Under the pieces are notes generated by a model. It searched no databases, was not told where the DNA came from, and worked only from the letters and a program-made list of their open reading frames with translations. The position numbers and the translations under genes were made by a program. 13,001 nt of DNA from the NCBI GenBank assembly GCA_934675695.1, contig CAKURN010000015.1, positions 1-13,001 of the forward strand. Direction: 5' to 3'. Below, piece after piece: positions 1-7,508 of the stretch; within the stretch, counting starts at the first letter, position 1, and each line of letters opens with the position of its first letter. This stretch comes from an uncultured Candidatus Melainabacteria bacterium. GTDB lineage: Bacteria > Cyanobacteriota > Vampirovibrionia > Gastranaerophilales > Gastranaerophilaceae.

Positions 1-33
1 AGTTGATTTTAAAAACTGCAGAAATAAAATAAA

Positions 34-1035
34 ATGGATATTCAATACCACAAAAGACGCCTCAGAGCGAACAAAATGAAACGTCAAATCGCATCAACGA
101 GATTAATGTTGATGCGTATAAGAGGTCTTCTTGCGCTTTTGATTGCTGTTTCTTTTTGTTATTTTGCGTTTTGGGTATTGAAATTGCCTCAATGGTATAT
201 AGACAGTAACAAATTAGCTGCACTAGACCCTGAAATAATAGAAATACAAGGTAATGTGCTTACTCCGAAAGAAAAAATTCTAAACGTGGTAAAAAACACT
301 GAGTTGCCTTATACTCAGATATACAGGCTAGATACGAGCGAGCTTGCGGAAAATATTCAAAAACTTCAACCAATCAAAAAAGTCTACATAAAAAGATACT
401 GGTTTCCTGCTCGTTTGATTATAACCGTAGAAGAAAGAAATCTGGTATTTCTTTTGACTCCAAACCTCGAAACAGAGCCAAATTCTGCACTTACGACTGA
501 TGGAATATTGATTGACAAAGAATATCTTATATACAATACTTCTCAAAAAGCAAAGACTATATTGACTTATGGGGTGAGAAACGGGCATGACGAAGTTTGG
601 GACAAAAAGAAAGTCGACAAACTCATAGAAATAACAAAAGCGTTTGAATTGTATTCAGGGCTTGAGGTAAAATACATCGACCTTAGAAACGAAAAAGACT
701 GTTATGTTATGTTGGGTGATTTTTTAATTCGCTTTGGCGAAATAAACGAAACCGCTCTTGCCCGCATAAAATGGATTGCTCCGATTATTCCTGAAGCAAA
801 TAAAAACAAAGACAACATAAAATACATAGACCTTAGATGGGAAGATTCCAGATATTTCTGTTTGAAAAACAATCAAAATGCAAAAACAACAGAAGAAATA
901 ATCCAAAAAACAAAACAAGATAAAAAAGGAATTTTAAAACCCAAAATTGAAGAAAATCCTCCTCAAACAGAAACAAAAGTCGAAATTAAACAGCAAGAAA
1001 CAAAAGTCGAAACTGTTCCTGATGAATTGAATTAG
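34..1035 (+). CDS. ftsQ: Cell-division protein FtsQ/DivIB (POTRA-domain membrane protein)
   Basis: A 333-residue bitopic inner-membrane protein. It has a basic cytoplasmic N-terminus (about residues 1-30), one membrane helix (about 31-49), then a POTRA-like domain (about 68-136, containing IEIQGN and the strand LIITVEER). An FtsQ-type beta domain follows, ending in IKYIDLRW, the usual FtsQ closing strand. In the family this protein bridges FtsL/FtsB to the early divisome and helps control septal peptidoglycan synthesis. The last 50 or so residues are rich in K, E, Q and T, are probably disordered, and contain a short duplicated ETKVE segment. No Shine-Dalgarno precedes the ATG. A frame open from the left edge stops at 30-32, one base before the ATG, so translation may be coupled to a truncated upstream gene (inference; murB or ddl would be typical neighbours). 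The family call is good; exact function is inferred. Confidence 0.85.
   Translation: MDIQYHKRRLRANKMKRQIASTRLMLMRIRGLLALLIAVSFCYFAFWVLKLPQWYIDSNKLAALDPEIIEIQGNVLTPKEKILNVVKNTELPYTQIYRLDTSELAENIQKLQPIKKVYIKRYWFPARLIITVEERNLVFLLTPNLETEPNSALTTDGILIDKEYLIYNTSQKAKTILTYGVRNGHDEVWDKKKVDKLIEITKAFELYSGLEVKYIDLRNEKDCYVMLGDFLIRFGEINETALARIKWIAPIIPEANKNKDNIKYIDLRWEDSRYFCLKNNQNAKTTEEIIQKTKQDKKGILKPKIEENPPQTETKVEIKQQETKVETVPDELN
970..1012 (+). repeat. 16-bp direct repeat in the ftsQ tail
   Basis: A 16-base unit beginning GAAACAAAAGTC is repeated exactly at 970-985 and 997-1012, offset 27 bp (9 codons). It encodes the ETKVE duplication in the charged C-terminal tail of FtsQ. It probably arose by slippage or local duplication in a disordered region. 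Confidence 0.8.
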
Positions 1036-1038
1036 TTT

Positions 1039-2196
1039 TTAATCTAAGCATTTGTTTTTTAATGTATAAACGCCAACCAAAAACGCAACTGCTCCCATCA
1101 AAACAAGAACAACAGAAACACCGAATTTTTGGGCAATTATGCCTAAAGGTGACAAAAACAAAGCTCCTAATCCCCAGCTAAAACCTTGCATAACACCACT
1201 TACGACCCCTGTATATTTTGGGATAGTGTTTTGAGCGTGGGTTAAAATTATTCCGACTGATAAAAGTATGAAAAATCCTGTCAAAATAAACAAAACGACA
1301 GCAATATTTTTGTTGAAGTTTAATACATACAAAAACAACAACAATAGCGGCAAAACGCTCAAAAACGACAATACAACGACGTTATTTGCACCGATTTTGC
1401 TTTCAAATTTTGCACTGTAGATTGTTCCTATTCCGCCTGTTATATAAAACAAAGTAACAATCAAACCTATCATAGAAAGGCTAAAGCCGTTTTTTTGCAG
1501 CAAAAACGGAATATAAGTACCAAAACTAATGCTCAAAGCCGATTTTATTACAGAAATCAAAGTCAAAAACATACATTTTTTGTTTTTTAAAATTTCTTTC
1601 ATAATGACGAAAAAGTTTTCTTTAATAAAACAGTCTTTATCAGGCATTTTTGGCACAAAAAAGTACATAAAAATAGAAGCAACCAAGCCAAAAAACGAAA
1701 GATAGTATATTTTTTCTATTCCAAAATGATAAACAAAAGAAGTTGAAACATAAGGTCCAATCGCATAACCTATTGTTCCAAGACCCAAAAATATACTCAT
1801 AACTTTTGACAAATTCGGATTGTTTTTGTTGAAATCTTTGATTAAAGCACTAACTTGCGGGTGAAAAAAGGCATTTCCTATCATACCCAAAAGCAAAAAA
1901 GCCAAAAATCCCATAGCAGTCGTGCTTTTTGCACTCATTGGAATAAAAATACAAGTCAAAACCAAACCCCACACCATAAATACTCTGTGTTTGAGTTTGT
2001 CTGCGATATAGCCAAAAACAGGCTGCAACATAGAAGAAACTAAATGCCCGAGAGCAATTATAGAACTAATCAGAGCCAAATTTATACCGATTTTGTCTGT
2101 TATTAAAGGATATAAAGGGACAAGCATTGCAGCGTACAAATCCAGTGCAAAATGCCCAAAACTAAGACCAAATATCGCTTTGTTTTGTTTGTTCAT
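1039..2196 (-). CDS. MFS efflux transporter, fosmidomycin-resistance (Fsr)-like
   Basis: A 385-residue integral membrane protein with about 12 predicted helices, normal length for the major facilitator superfamily. The loop between helices 2 and 3 has the motif GYIADKLKHR (residues 62-71). The segment GNAFFHPQVSAL (107-118) and the C-terminal segment around HAQNTIPKYTGVVSG resemble the matching parts of E. coli Fsr, a drug exporter, as I remember them. The likely role is proton-driven export of a small molecule; the substrate cannot be read from sequence. It starts 15 nt after the stop of the AICAR-transformylase-like gene, with an AGGAAAA Shine-Dalgarno at good spacing, so the two are probably co-transcribed. 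Its stop lies only 3 bp from the converging ftsQ stop, with no strong terminator hairpin between them. Confidence 0.8.
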   Translation of the reverse strand: MNKQNKAIFGLSFGHFALDLYAAMLVPLYPLITDKIGINLALISSIIALGHLVSSMLQPVFGYIADKLKHRVFMVWGLVLTCIFIPMSAKSTTAMGFLAFLLLGMIGNAFFHPQVSALIKDFNKNNPNLSKVMSIFLGLGTIGYAIGPYVSTSFVYHFGIEKIYYLSFFGLVASIFMYFFVPKMPDKDCFIKENFFVIMKEILKNKKCMFLTLISVIKSALSISFGTYIPFLLQKNGFSLSMIGLIVTLFYITGGIGTIYSAKFESKIGANNVVVLSFLSVLPLLLLFLYVLNFNKNIAVVLFILTGFFILLSVGIILTHAQNTIPKYTGVVSGVMQGFSWGLGALFLSPLGIIAQKFGVSVVLVLMGAVAFLVGVYTLKNKCLD

Positions 2197-2211
2197 TATT
2201 GTTTTCCTATT

Positions 2212-3144
2212 TTAGTATTTTAAGTGTCTTATTCCTGTTGCAACCATAGAAATATTCATTTTGTCTGAATATTGTGCAAGTTTGGCGTCTTTTATTGTGC
2301 CTGCAGGTTGGATTAAACCAATTGCTCGATTTTGTGCCATAACTTGAATATTATTAATGGTAGAAATCGCTCCATCTGTTGCAACAACAGAATCTTTTGC
2401 AGAATCACATATTTTTGAAAAAGCTATTTCTATACTGTCTATTCTATTTCCGACACCTGATGCAATTGCAATAGTTCTTAAATCTTTTGCAATCACAACC
2501 CCTGCCGATTTTGTATGTTTTACAACTTTAAAAGCAAAAATCATGTCTTCTAGAGTTTTTTGTTCAGGTTTTAATTTTGTTAAAATTTTAAACGTATTAA
2601 CATCAAAATCTTTTGTGTTTTTTTCTTGCATTAATGCACCAAAAGGGGTGATTTTTATTTCTTCTTTAACAAAAGATGGAATTTTGTTTAAGGGAGTGTT
2701 GATTTTTACGATTTTTAGATTTTTGTTTTTTTCTAAAATTTCCAGACTGTTTTTTGAAAAACTAGGTGCAATAAGCAATTCTACAGGTATTTCTGAGATT
2801 TTTTGTGCTAAATCTTCTTCTACTTCTCTTGTAAAAGCAATAGTAGAATTAAAATGCGAAATAGGGTCAGAATCGAGCGTTTTTTCGTATGCATCAGACA
2901 ATTCTTTTCCCAGTGCAACTGCAGTTGGAACAGTGTTTTTAACAACAGTACAACAAGCAACATCAAAAAACTCAGCTATAATATCGAGTGCAGTTGTAGC
3001 GTTTAAAATGTTGTTGTAAGACAAAAAAGAGCCTTTTAAAATCTCATAGTCTATTGTTTCTTCTATTTTGTATAAAGAAGCACTTTGATGAGGGTTTTCG
3101 CCATATTTTAATTCTTGTATTTTTTCAAATTCTAATGTTTTCAT
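2212..3144 (-). CDS. Stand-alone AICAR-transformylase-like protein (PurH C-terminal half), divergent active site
   Basis: A 310-residue protein matching only the formyltransferase half of PurH. Family landmarks are present: YGENPHQ (14-20), the SYNNI strand (42-46), IQPAGTIKD (278-286) and a final IRHLKY. Usual PurH is about 510-530 residues and starts with an MGS-like IMP-cyclohydrolase domain, which is absent. The start is firm: the ATG has an AAGGAA Shine-Dalgarno 8 nt upstream and an in-frame TAA occupies the upstream gene's end region. Several residues considered catalytic or conserved are changed. The KH pair in the KHxxPxG motif is K69-N70, the Asn of the KSN motif is Ala214, and the SDAFFPF loop is replaced by TDGAISTI (256-263). 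Family membership is solid. Whether it makes FAICAR is doubtful; it may be a divergent enzyme, a partner of another PurH, or have a new role. A TAGAAT -10-like box at 3167-3172 may give it its own promoter. Confidence 0.8.
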   Translation of the reverse strand: MKTLEFEKIQELKYGENPHQSASLYKIEETIDYEILKGSFLSYNNILNATTALDIIAEFFDVACCTVVKNTVPTAVALGKELSDAYEKTLDSDPISHFNSTIAFTREVEEDLAQKISEIPVELLIAPSFSKNSLEILEKNKNLKIVKINTPLNKIPSFVKEEIKITPFGALMQEKNTKDFDVNTFKILTKLKPEQKTLEDMIFAFKVVKHTKSAGVVIAKDLRTIAIASGVGNRIDSIEIAFSKICDSAKDSVVATDGAISTINNIQVMAQNRAIGLIQPAGTIKDAKLAQYSDKMNISMVATGIRHLKY

Positions 3145-3186
3145 TGTATTATTCCTTTTTAATACAATTCTACAACAAAATTTGAG

Positions 3187-4296
3187 TTATTTCTTTTTTT
3201 CCAAAAAAACAAAATATTTTCTAAGCAAAAAGTTTCCAAAAAGCCCTATTACATTAGAAAAAGATTTCGCCCAAAAATTGTTCAATCCTAAAGTCAAAAA
3301 CAACAATGTAGAATAATAATCAACACACCCCATAATAGCAAGAGTGATTATGTATGTAGTAATTTCCATAAACGAAGACCATCTTGCTTTGTGGCGGAAT
3401 AAAAGCAAAATGCAAAGAAGATAGTTTACGATAGACGCTAAAATGAATGATATAGCAACATTAACAACCAAATTTCCGGAGATTTTTGCAAGAATGACAA
3501 AAGTCAAAATATTAACAATAGCACTAATGCCGCCAATAAAAATATACAAAATAAATTGCATTGGAATAGGGGCTTTTGGACCTCCATAATGCAAAATGCA
3601 ATATAAAGCATGGAAGCCGTCTTTTGCTTTGATTTTTTTGCCTTCTTCATAGCTTCTTGGATTGTAAGAAATCGCACACTCATAGACTCTGTAGTTTTCG
3701 TTTGCGACTTTTATCGTGATTTCCGGTTCAAAACCGAAACAGTTTTCTTTTAATGTTGGAGCGAGTTTTTTTATGACTTCTTTTTTAAAAAGTTTGTAAC
3801 AAGTTTCCATATCTGTAATATCTAGATTTGTGTACATATTAGTCAAAAGAGTCAAACCCTTGTTCATAAATGTATGCCAAAAATAGAGTATTCTTCTTGT
3901 ATCTCTTTTTAAATATCTTGAACCGTATACTACATCTGCATTGTTTTCTAATAGCGGTTTTAGTAATTTTGCATATTCTAGAGGATTGTACTCGTCATCT
4001 GCATCTTGTATGCCGATAAAATCCCCGTTCGCATTTAAAAAACCTGTTTTTAAGGCACTTCCTTTTCCCATATTTTTGGGATTTTGAAATACTTTTGTAT
4101 TTGAGTATTTTTTTTCTAATTCTTTTGCAATAGAAAAAGAATTGTCTGTAGAACAATCATCAACCAAAATAATTTCAAGTTCTATATTGTTTTCTTTTAG
4201 ATATTTTTCATTTTGAAGTTTGTTTATTTTTTCTACAATAGAAGAAAGGGTTTTTTCTTCGTTATAAACAGGTACAATAAGGCTCAATGTTTTCAT
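3187..4296 (-). CDS. GT2-family membrane glycosyltransferase with C-terminal GtrA domain
   Basis: A 369-residue two-domain protein. Residues 1 to about 235 form a family-2 glycosyltransferase of the dolichol/undecaprenyl-phosphate mannosyl- or glucosyltransferase type. It shows the opening SLIVPVYNEE (5-14), the nucleotide-binding DDCSTD (46-51), NMGKGSALKTG (75-85) and the metal-binding DADD (98-101). Residues from about 243 to 365 are a four-helix GtrA domain, thought to help move polyprenyl-linked sugars across the membrane. The likely reaction is transfer of a hexose from a nucleotide sugar to undecaprenyl phosphate for cell-surface glycans; the sugar is not readable. It lies 49 nt after pflA. 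The gap holds a TAAAAT -10 box ending 6 nt before the ATG and no Shine-Dalgarno, so it probably has its own leaderless transcript as well as possible read-through from pflA. Confidence 0.9.
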   Translation of the reverse strand: MKTLSLIVPVYNEEKTLSSIVEKINKLQNEKYLKENNIELEIILVDDCSTDNSFSIAKELEKKYSNTKVFQNPKNMGKGSALKTGFLNANGDFIGIQDADDEYNPLEYAKLLKPLLENNADVVYGSRYLKRDTRRILYFWHTFMNKGLTLLTNMYTNLDITDMETCYKLFKKEVIKKLAPTLKENCFGFEPEITIKVANENYRVYECAISYNPRSYEEGKKIKAKDGFHALYCILHYGGPKAPIPMQFILYIFIGGISAIVNILTFVILAKISGNLVVNVAISFILASIVNYLLCILLLFRHKARWSSFMEITTYIITLAIMGCVDYYSTLLFLTLGLNNFWAKSFSNVIGLFGNFLLRKYFVFLEKKK

Positions 4297-4302
4297 AAAA
4301 AA

Positions 4303-4325
4303 ATTTTATCGCATTTTAAAAAACT
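4303..4325 (-). promoter_or_regulatory. Putative -10 box and spacer for the GT2-GtrA gene (leaderless)
   Basis: On the minus strand a TAAAAT box (4308-4303) is followed by exactly six T residues and then the ATG. A weak TTGTGT -35 sits 17 bp upstream of the box, just beyond 4325. Transcription would begin at or beside the A of the start codon. No Shine-Dalgarno could fit. Confidence 0.5.
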
Positions 4326-4345
4326 ACACAAGAAATCAATATAAG

Positions 4346-5074
4346 TTAATGTTTCATTGCTTTTAGAATGATGTTTCTAGCGTTAAGGGCTTCTTCTTTT
4401 GTTAAAGGAGGAGTGGATTTTAGTTTGTATTCGAGTTTCAGATTTTCGTACTTTGGAATTGCCATATCGTGATAAGGCAATACATCGAGGGCTTTTATGT
4501 TTTTTAAAGTAGAAAGAAATTCGCCCAGTTCTTTTAGATATTTTTCGTTGTATGTAATTTGAGGTACAACCACATGTCTTATCCAAACAGGAACATTATG
4601 ATTAGACAAATACCTTGCAAAATCCAAAATGTTTTTGTTTGAGTGATTAGTTAGTTTTTTGTGTTCATCGTCATCAATGTGTTTGATATCCAATAGAACT
4701 AAATCAGTGTATTTTATTAGTGTATCAAAGGCTTCTGTATTGTTTTTGTTAAACATAATACCTGATGTATCTAGTGCAGTGTGGATATTTTTTTGTTTTG
4801 CTAGTTTAAATAACTCAATTAAAAATTCCATCTGCATAGTGGGTTCACCGCCTGTTGCAGTAATTCCGCCTTTACAAAATTCTTTTACGCTTTCGTATTT
4901 GTTTATTATTTCTTCTACGGAAAAAAGCTTGTTTTCTTTTGTAGACCAGCTATCAGGGTTGTGACAGTACAAACATCTCATAGGGCAACCTTGAAAAAAC
5001 ACAACAAACCTTACCCCAGGCCCATCTACTGTCCCGAATGTTTCTATAGAATGAATATTGCCTTTTGTTGTCAT
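4346..5074 (-). CDS. pflA: Pyruvate formate-lyase-activating enzyme (radical SAM)
   Basis: A 242-residue cytoplasmic radical SAM enzyme, normal length for PflA. The 4Fe-4S cluster motif is C30-x3-C34-x2-C37, inside GCPMRCLYCHNPDSW, nearly the E. coli PflA motif. TGGEP (74-78) is the SAM-binding GGE motif, and the opening IHSIETFGTVDGPGVRF is typical of glycyl-radical activases. It would abstract a hydrogen from the glycine of the small PFL subunit encoded at 7509-7763. It is not in the pfl operon: it lies 2.4 kb away, divergent from the TPR gene. The start is supported by a TGA-TATAAT extended -10 box ending 6 nt before the ATG, with no Shine-Dalgarno, so a leaderless mRNA is predicted. Confidence 0.93.
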   Translation of the reverse strand: MTTKGNIHSIETFGTVDGPGVRFVVFFQGCPMRCLYCHNPDSWSTKENKLFSVEEIINKYESVKEFCKGGITATGGEPTMQMEFLIELFKLAKQKNIHTALDTSGIMFNKNNTEAFDTLIKYTDLVLLDIKHIDDDEHKKLTNHSNKNILDFARYLSNHNVPVWIRHVVVPQITYNEKYLKELGEFLSTLKNIKALDVLPYHDMAIPKYENLKLEYKLKSTPPLTKEEALNARNIILKAMKH

Positions 5075-5080
5075 AATTTC

Positions 5081-5089
5081 ATTATATCA
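5081..5089 (-). promoter_or_regulatory. pflA promoter: extended -10 (leaderless)
   Basis: The minus strand reads TGATATAAT, a perfect TATAAT with a TGn extension, ending 6 nt before the pflA ATG. Its weak -35 (CAAACA) would cover 5104-5109, the same bases as the -35 of the opposing TPR-gene promoter. Confidence 0.7.
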
Positions 5090-5102
5090 AAAAAATGAAT
5101 GA

Positions 5103-5130
5103 TTGTTTGGATTTTTAAAAACGCTATAAT
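5103..5130 (+). promoter_or_regulatory. Promoter of the TPR membrane-protein gene (leaderless)
   Basis: TTGTTT (5103-5108), a 16-bp spacer and a perfect TATAAT (5125-5130), followed by six bases and the ATG at 5137. No Shine-Dalgarno is present, so the transcript should start at or next to the initiation codon. Confidence 0.7.
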
Positions 5131-5136
5131 TAAACA

Positions 5137-6450
5137 ATGATAAAAATAAAAGTTCAAAGATACTATTCTTTAATGTTGATTGTTATGCTCTTTGTGGGGC
5201 TTTTGATTCTTTTTTCCGGTTTAGTTTATCTTTTATTTTTTTCAGATATAGATTTTAATGCAAAATCTCGTTCTGATTTATATGAGTTGATTGGGATAGT
5301 GGTTTTTGTCGGACTTCCTATTCTTTTTACTATGTTTTTTAACAAAGAAAAATACGTGTCTGAAATTCTCATTTTTGATGAAAGTATCGATATAGTCTAC
5401 AAAATCAAAGGAAAAGAAGTAGAAAGAAAACAAATTTTTAAAACCGATATAGAAAAATTCACCATAAATACAGAATTAGAACTAAAATCTCAAGGAAGAA
5501 CCTCTTATACGCTTGCTAAAAATACAGTTAACATAAAAACAAAACAAGAAGAAATAGAGTTTTTCTTTTCTTCTCAAAACAATCTTTTTGGCTGTGCTTA
5601 TCAGCTGATTTTGGATTTGATTAAATATAGTACGACTATTCCAAACTTTGAATACCATCTTTCAGGTTCAAATATTTACGCAATAAAAGATATCGAATAC
5701 TTCTGCCAGTTTGGTAAAAGATTGCCTCTGAAAGAAAAAATAAAATTCTCTTTCAATCAATCTCCTTTAATAGGTAAAATACTTCTTGCAATTGTTGCTT
5801 TAACGCTTGTTTGTTATTTTGGGTTTAGTATGTTTTTGTTTATGCCATCGGGAAAATTGTCTAATGATGAACAAAATTACATCAATCACTACAACAAAGC
5901 TGAAAAACTAAGAATAGAAGGAAACTATACAGAAGCTCTAGAAGAACTATCAAAAGCGGAAGAATATTCTTCTACAACGGCTGAAACATATCTTGAAAAA
6001 GCATACAATTACAAAAAACTGAAACAATACGACAAAGGCATAATAGAAGCCAAAGAAGGTCTAAAATACATAAATTCAAAATCAATCTACAACAAATACC
6101 ACAACTTTAGATTTTTGGGCAAAAAAGATATAGCTCTCTATACAGTGCTTGGCGAAATGTATGAAAAAACAAAAGACTACAAAAACATGAAAGATAGCTA
6201 CGATTACGTAATCAATCATTGCAGCTATACTTATACAGACGCTTATTTTTATAGAGGAATGGCAGAATATTATTTGCTTGAATTTAATTTAGCCTTGAAT
6301 GATTTTTTGAAACACAAAGAAATAATACAAAACTACATAAAAGACCAGCAAGAAACGCAATACAAGGCACTTTATCCTACTTATGACAATAGTGATTTAG
6401 AAAATGTAGAACTCTGGATACAAGCGACCAAAAAATACGGAAAACTTTAA
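5137..6450 (+). CDS. Membrane-anchored TPR-repeat protein, function unknown
   Basis: A 437-residue protein I do not recognise as a named family. Two N-terminal membrane helices (about 12-34 and 49-68) precede a soluble region of about 140 residues rich in beta strands. That part resembles the PH-like insert of some bacterial membrane proteins, but this is only an impression. A third helix (about 212-235) follows. The C-terminal 190 residues are helical repeats with TPR spacing, for example the segments starting near 250, 284, 333 and 365, with typical NYxEAL and YxKGI turns. The topology suggests a TPR scaffold facing one side of the membrane. It is divergent from pflA and sits 47 nt upstream of the bioB start, but bioB has its own promoter and Shine-Dalgarno. 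No enzymatic motif is visible. Confidence 0.75.
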   Translation: MIKIKVQRYYSLMLIVMLFVGLLILFSGLVYLLFFSDIDFNAKSRSDLYELIGIVVFVGLPILFTMFFNKEKYVSEILIFDESIDIVYKIKGKEVERKQIFKTDIEKFTINTELELKSQGRTSYTLAKNTVNIKTKQEEIEFFFSSQNNLFGCAYQLILDLIKYSTTIPNFEYHLSGSNIYAIKDIEYFCQFGKRLPLKEKIKFSFNQSPLIGKILLAIVALTLVCYFGFSMFLFMPSGKLSNDEQNYINHYNKAEKLRIEGNYTEALEELSKAEEYSSTTAETYLEKAYNYKKLKQYDKGIIEAKEGLKYINSKSIYNKYHNFRFLGKKDIALYTVLGEMYEKTKDYKNMKDSYDYVINHCSYTYTDAYFYRGMAEYYLLEFNLALNDFLKHKEIIQNYIKDQQETQYKALYPTYDNSDLENVELWIQATKKYGKL

Positions 6451-6470
6451 AAAAAATCTTTCTTTTGTTG

Positions 6471-6493
6471 TATAATTCTTTAAAAAGAGGAGG
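6471..6493 (+). promoter_or_regulatory. bioB -10 box and Shine-Dalgarno
   Basis: TATAAT at 6471-6476 predicts a start near 6483. A strong AGGAGG (6488-6493) follows, 4 nt before the ATG at 6498. No clear -35 is seen. This placement excludes the longer reading from a TTG at 6465, which would start upstream of the -10 box. Confidence 0.65.
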
Positions 6494-6497
6494 AACT

Positions 6498-7424
6498 ATG
6501 CATACAAAAGAAGAATTAATGAAATTATATAATTTGCCGCTTGATGAATTGCTTTCTATATCAGAAAAATTGGTCAAAAACGAGGTAGAATTTTGTTCTT
6601 TAATTAATGCAAGAAACGGAAAATGCTCTCAAAATTGTAAATACTGTGCTCAATCTTCTCACTACAATACGGATATTGAGTCTTTTCCATTGGTTGAAAT
6701 GGACAAAGTTGTTGCTTCTGCAAAAGAATCAAAAGAAAACCAAGCATATCGTTTTGCGATTGTAACGAGTGGAAAAACACCGGACGAGGGTAGGGATTTT
6801 AGTCTTGAATTAGATATGATTAAAAAAATAAACGAAATGGGACTTTTGTCTTGTGCATCAATCGGAATACTAAATGACGAACAAGCAAAAGCTTTAGCAG
6901 ATGCCGGTCTTAGACGTTTTCACCACAATATAAACACTTGTCTCTCATATTATCCTGATGTATGCACCACGCATTCGTTTGAAGATAGAGTTAATACTTG
7001 TAAACTTGTTAAAAAATACGGTATGGAATTGTGCTGCGGTGTGATTTTGGGCATGGGCGAAACCGTTGAACAAAGAATAGAAATGGCACTCGAATTGGCA
7101 GAAATAGAACCTGATTCTATTCCAATAAATATCTTAATGCCTATAAAAAACACTCCTTTTGAAAATTATGGAGATAAAATCGACGAAGAAAATATCTTGA
7201 GAACATTAGCTGTATTTAAAATTGCAAACCCAAATGCAGTTTTGCGTTTTTGTGGCGGAAGAATGAAATTGAGTATAGAAAACCAAAAACTTGCACTTAA
7301 AAAGGCAGTTGAAGGAATTATGATAGGAAATTACTTGACTACAATTGGTCAAATTCCATCTGAAGATATTAAAATGGTAGAAGGATTAGGAAAGAAAATC
7401 TTTAAACCTGAATTAGTAAAATAA
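6498..7424 (+). CDS. bioB: Biotin synthase, with an anaerobe-type auxiliary-cluster cysteine pattern
   Basis: A 308-residue radical SAM enzyme that inserts sulfur into dethiobiotin, the last step of biotin synthesis. The SAM cluster motif is C43-x3-C47-x2-C50 (CSQNCKYC), followed by AQSS. Other BioB landmarks are HHNINT (142-147), GMGET (185-189), IPIN (208-211) and the near-terminal GNYLTT. In E. coli-type BioB a sacrificial 2Fe-2S cluster is held by three Cys and one Arg. Here the first Cys position is Ala87 (RFAIVTSG), the second is kept (C119), the third lies in a Cys pair (C179-C180), and a new Cys252 sits beside the conserved Arg in LRFCGGR. This fits the Type II BioB described from obligate anaerobes, which uses a 4Fe-5S cluster; that assignment is inference. 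No other biotin gene is in the window. The ATG is chosen for its AGGAGG Shine-Dalgarno. Confidence 0.93.
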   Translation: MHTKEELMKLYNLPLDELLSISEKLVKNEVEFCSLINARNGKCSQNCKYCAQSSHYNTDIESFPLVEMDKVVASAKESKENQAYRFAIVTSGKTPDEGRDFSLELDMIKKINEMGLLSCASIGILNDEQAKALADAGLRRFHHNINTCLSYYPDVCTTHSFEDRVNTCKLVKKYGMELCCGVILGMGETVEQRIEMALELAEIEPDSIPINILMPIKNTPFENYGDKIDEENILRTLAVFKIANPNAVLRFCGGRMKLSIENQKLALKKAVEGIMIGNYLTTIGQIPSEDIKMVEGLGKKIFKPELVK

Positions 7425-7460
7425 TCTAATATTTTTAAAAAACTAAATTTAATTTTTAAA

Positions 7461-7489
7461 AAAACAACTCCTTAAAAAGGAGTTGTTTT
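7461..7489. terminator. Bidirectional intrinsic terminator between bioB and the pfl operon
   Basis: A perfect 13-bp inverted repeat (7461-7473 and 7477-7489) with a 3-base AAA loop. The arms read AAAACAACTCCTT and AAGGAGTTGTTTT. Both sides are flanked by A/T runs, giving a U-tract on either strand. It lies 36 bp after bioB and 19 bp before the end of the converging small PFL subunit, so it can stop both transcripts. Confidence 0.9.
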
Positions 7490-7508
7490 AATTTATGCAT
7501 TTTAAAAA

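Noticed and set aside
1..32. End of a truncated upstream gene stopping at 30-32
   Set aside because: Only about ten codons are visible and cannot be assigned; mentioned only as possible translational coupling to ftsQ.
2357..3019. 220-codon plus-strand open frame opposite the PurH-like gene
   Set aside because: It lies antisense to a clearly recognisable gene, has no Shine-Dalgarno or known domain, and its composition is what reverse reading of an AT-rich gene gives.
6465..6497. Longer bioB reading frame starting at a TTG
   Set aside because: It would begin upstream of the TATAAT box and ignore the AGGAGG that precedes the ATG at 6498; the extra residues do not match BioB.
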